Notes under the pieces: generated by a model
What the model saw: only the letters and a program-made list of their open reading frames with translations
Told to the model about the DNA's origin: nothing
The model's database searches: none
Shown: piece after piece, positions 4,940-5,681 of the stretch
How the letters are laid out: each line of letters starts with the position of its first letter
Position numbering within the stretch: position 1 is the stretch's first letter
Translations under genes and position numbers: made by a program
Source: Candidatus Cloacimonadota bacterium
Lineage (GTDB): Bacteria > Cloacimonadota > Cloacimonadia > Cloacimonadales > Cloacimonadaceae
NCBI GenBank assembly: GCA_023230245.1
Contig: JALNXT010000107.1
Coordinates: 1 to 5,681, forward strand
Length of the DNA: 5,681 bases
Reading direction: 5' to 3'

Positions 4940-5681
4940 ATGCGACTCCAAGCTTTATACGTTGTGATATTAGCAATCCTGCTTGCTATGACGCTCTGCG
5001 GTTGTCTCAACACAACCTCACCGGATCAGTCTGTTGCCACTCCTGCTTTCAATCCTCCTTCCGGAACATACACTTCTGCTCAGAATGTAACCATCACCTG
5101 CGCCACTACTAATGCAGTGATACGCTATACGTTAGACGGCAGCGAACCGAACGAAAACTCCACCGTTTACACTGTTTCCCTCGGTGTGATTAGCCCCGGC
5201 CAGATCAAAGCAAAAGCCTTCAAAGACGGTAAAACTCCCAGCCAGACTGCCGGCGCCCAGTATGTTATCGGCACTTTTTCTACCAACTTCGAGTATGTGT
5301 GGGGTGGAACCTTCAATAATGGAACTTCGGACGTGACTGTTTCTGGCCTTCTGGTGGATAAATATGAAATCACTCAGGCAGACTATCAGGTCGTAATGGG
5401 CACCAATCCTGCCATTGGATATGGAGTTGGGGATGATTATCCGGTGTATTATGTGGATTGGTTCGATGCCATTCTTTACTGTAATACACGCAGTATTCAG
5501 GAAAGTATTGTTCCTTGCTTCAGTTATGCAAACTTCGGAACCGATCCCGCAAATTGGCCGTCTGATTGGAATAGTGCCAGTGAAAACCACCTGAACATAA
5601 GCTGCAATTGGAACGCCAGCGGATACAGGCTACTCACGGAATCCGAATGGGAATTCATAGCCCGCGGAGGAATCCTCTCTC
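4940..5681 (+). CDS. Lipoprotein with chitobiase/Fn3-like domain and SUMF1 (formylglycine-generating-enzyme-like) domain, 3' end outside window
   Basis: The frame stays open from ATG 4940 to the window edge (247 codons plus one base). Residues 1-21 form a lipoprotein signal peptide with lipobox L19-C20-G21-C22, so C22 should be lipidated and the protein exported to the envelope. Residues about 33-110 resemble the CHB_HEX_C_1/Fn3-associated repeat: ATPAFNPPSGTYTSAQNVTI, then IRYTLDGSEP, then IKAKAFKDGKTPS. From about 117 a SUMF1-type fold begins: WGGTF (121-125), LLVDKYEITQADYQVVMGTNP (137-157), YPVYYVDWFDAILYCN (167-182), and GYRLLTESEWEFIARGG (228-244), whose usual form is GYRLPTEAEWE-AARGG. 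The region of the FGE catalytic cysteines lies beyond the window, so enzymatic activity cannot be judged. Many secreted members of this family are probably non-catalytic binding or structural proteins. Transcription is divergent from the operon on the left. Confidence 0.88.
   Translation, partial: MRLQALYVVILAILLAMTLCGCLNTTSPDQSVATPAFNPPSGTYTSAQNVTITCATTNAVIRYTLDGSEPNENSTVYTVSLGVISPGQIKAKAFKDGKTPSQTAGAQYVIGTFSTNFEYVWGGTFNNGTSDVTVSGLLVDKYEITQADYQVVMGTNPAIGYGVGDDYPVYYVDWFDAILYCNTRSIQESIVPCFSYANFGTDPANWPSDWNSASENHLNISCNWNASGYRLLTESEWEFIARGGILS

Noticed and set aside
4930..5112. 60-residue plus-strand open frame overlapping the lipoprotein start
   Set aside because: The overlapping frame from ATG 4940 has a proper Shine-Dalgarno, lipobox and long domain match; this one is a shadow frame.
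5132..5590. 152-residue open frame on the minus strand
   Set aside because: It lies opposite the lipoprotein gene, which has a signal peptide, two recognisable domains and a Shine-Dalgarno; the minus-strand translation shows no domain features.
1..5681. CRISPR array, insertion sequence, phage or defence island
   Set aside because: No spaced direct repeats, transposase, integrase, nuclease or toxin-antitoxin-like frame was seen on either strand; the broken tRNA alone is not evidence of an integrated element.

Overview
The window looks like chromosomal DNA from an uncultured FCB-group bacterium. Candidatus Cloacimonadota is my best guess. It rests on a lipoprotein that joins a chitobiase/Fn3-like repeat to a formylglycine-generating-enzyme-like (SUMF1) domain, a type I recall as common in that phylum, and on moderate base composition. 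It is an inference from gene style, not from a marker gene.

Layout. Positions 1-4604 hold six tightly packed genes on the minus strand. In transcription order they are: an isoprenyl diphosphate synthase-like protein (3699-4604), a CpsB/YwqE-type PHP phosphatase (2913-3692), an extended SDR epimerase/dehydratase (1937-2920), a SAM-dependent methyltransferase-like protein (1104-1937), a UPF0104/AglD-like flippase-type membrane protein (78-1097), and the first 28 codons of another gene leaving the window (1-85). Every junction is a short overlap or a 6-bp gap, so this is almost certainly one operon with translational coupling. It reads as a cell-envelope module (isoprenoid, nucleotide-sugar and glycan, phosphotyrosine control, lipid-linked export), but no substrate can be named.

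Positions 4605-4939 are a divergent intergenic region. It holds a TTGACA-type promoter candidate facing each way, both inside a perfect 11-bp inverted repeat; two small dyads flanking the rightward promoter; and a tRNA-Ala(CGC)-like sequence. The D-arm, anticodon arm and T-loop of that tRNA are good, but its T-stem and acceptor stem do not pair and it lacks CCA. From 4940 rightward runs the open end of the lipoprotein gene, cut by the window edge.

Most notable points: the isoprenyl diphosphate synthase-like protein has lost metal-binding aspartates in both of its Asp-rich motifs and also the His and Thr of the HxxKT region; the tRNA-like gene is broken in its 3' part; and the two divergent promoters share an identical extended -35 sequence. 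I did not find an evident defence system, CRISPR array, insertion sequence or phage module.
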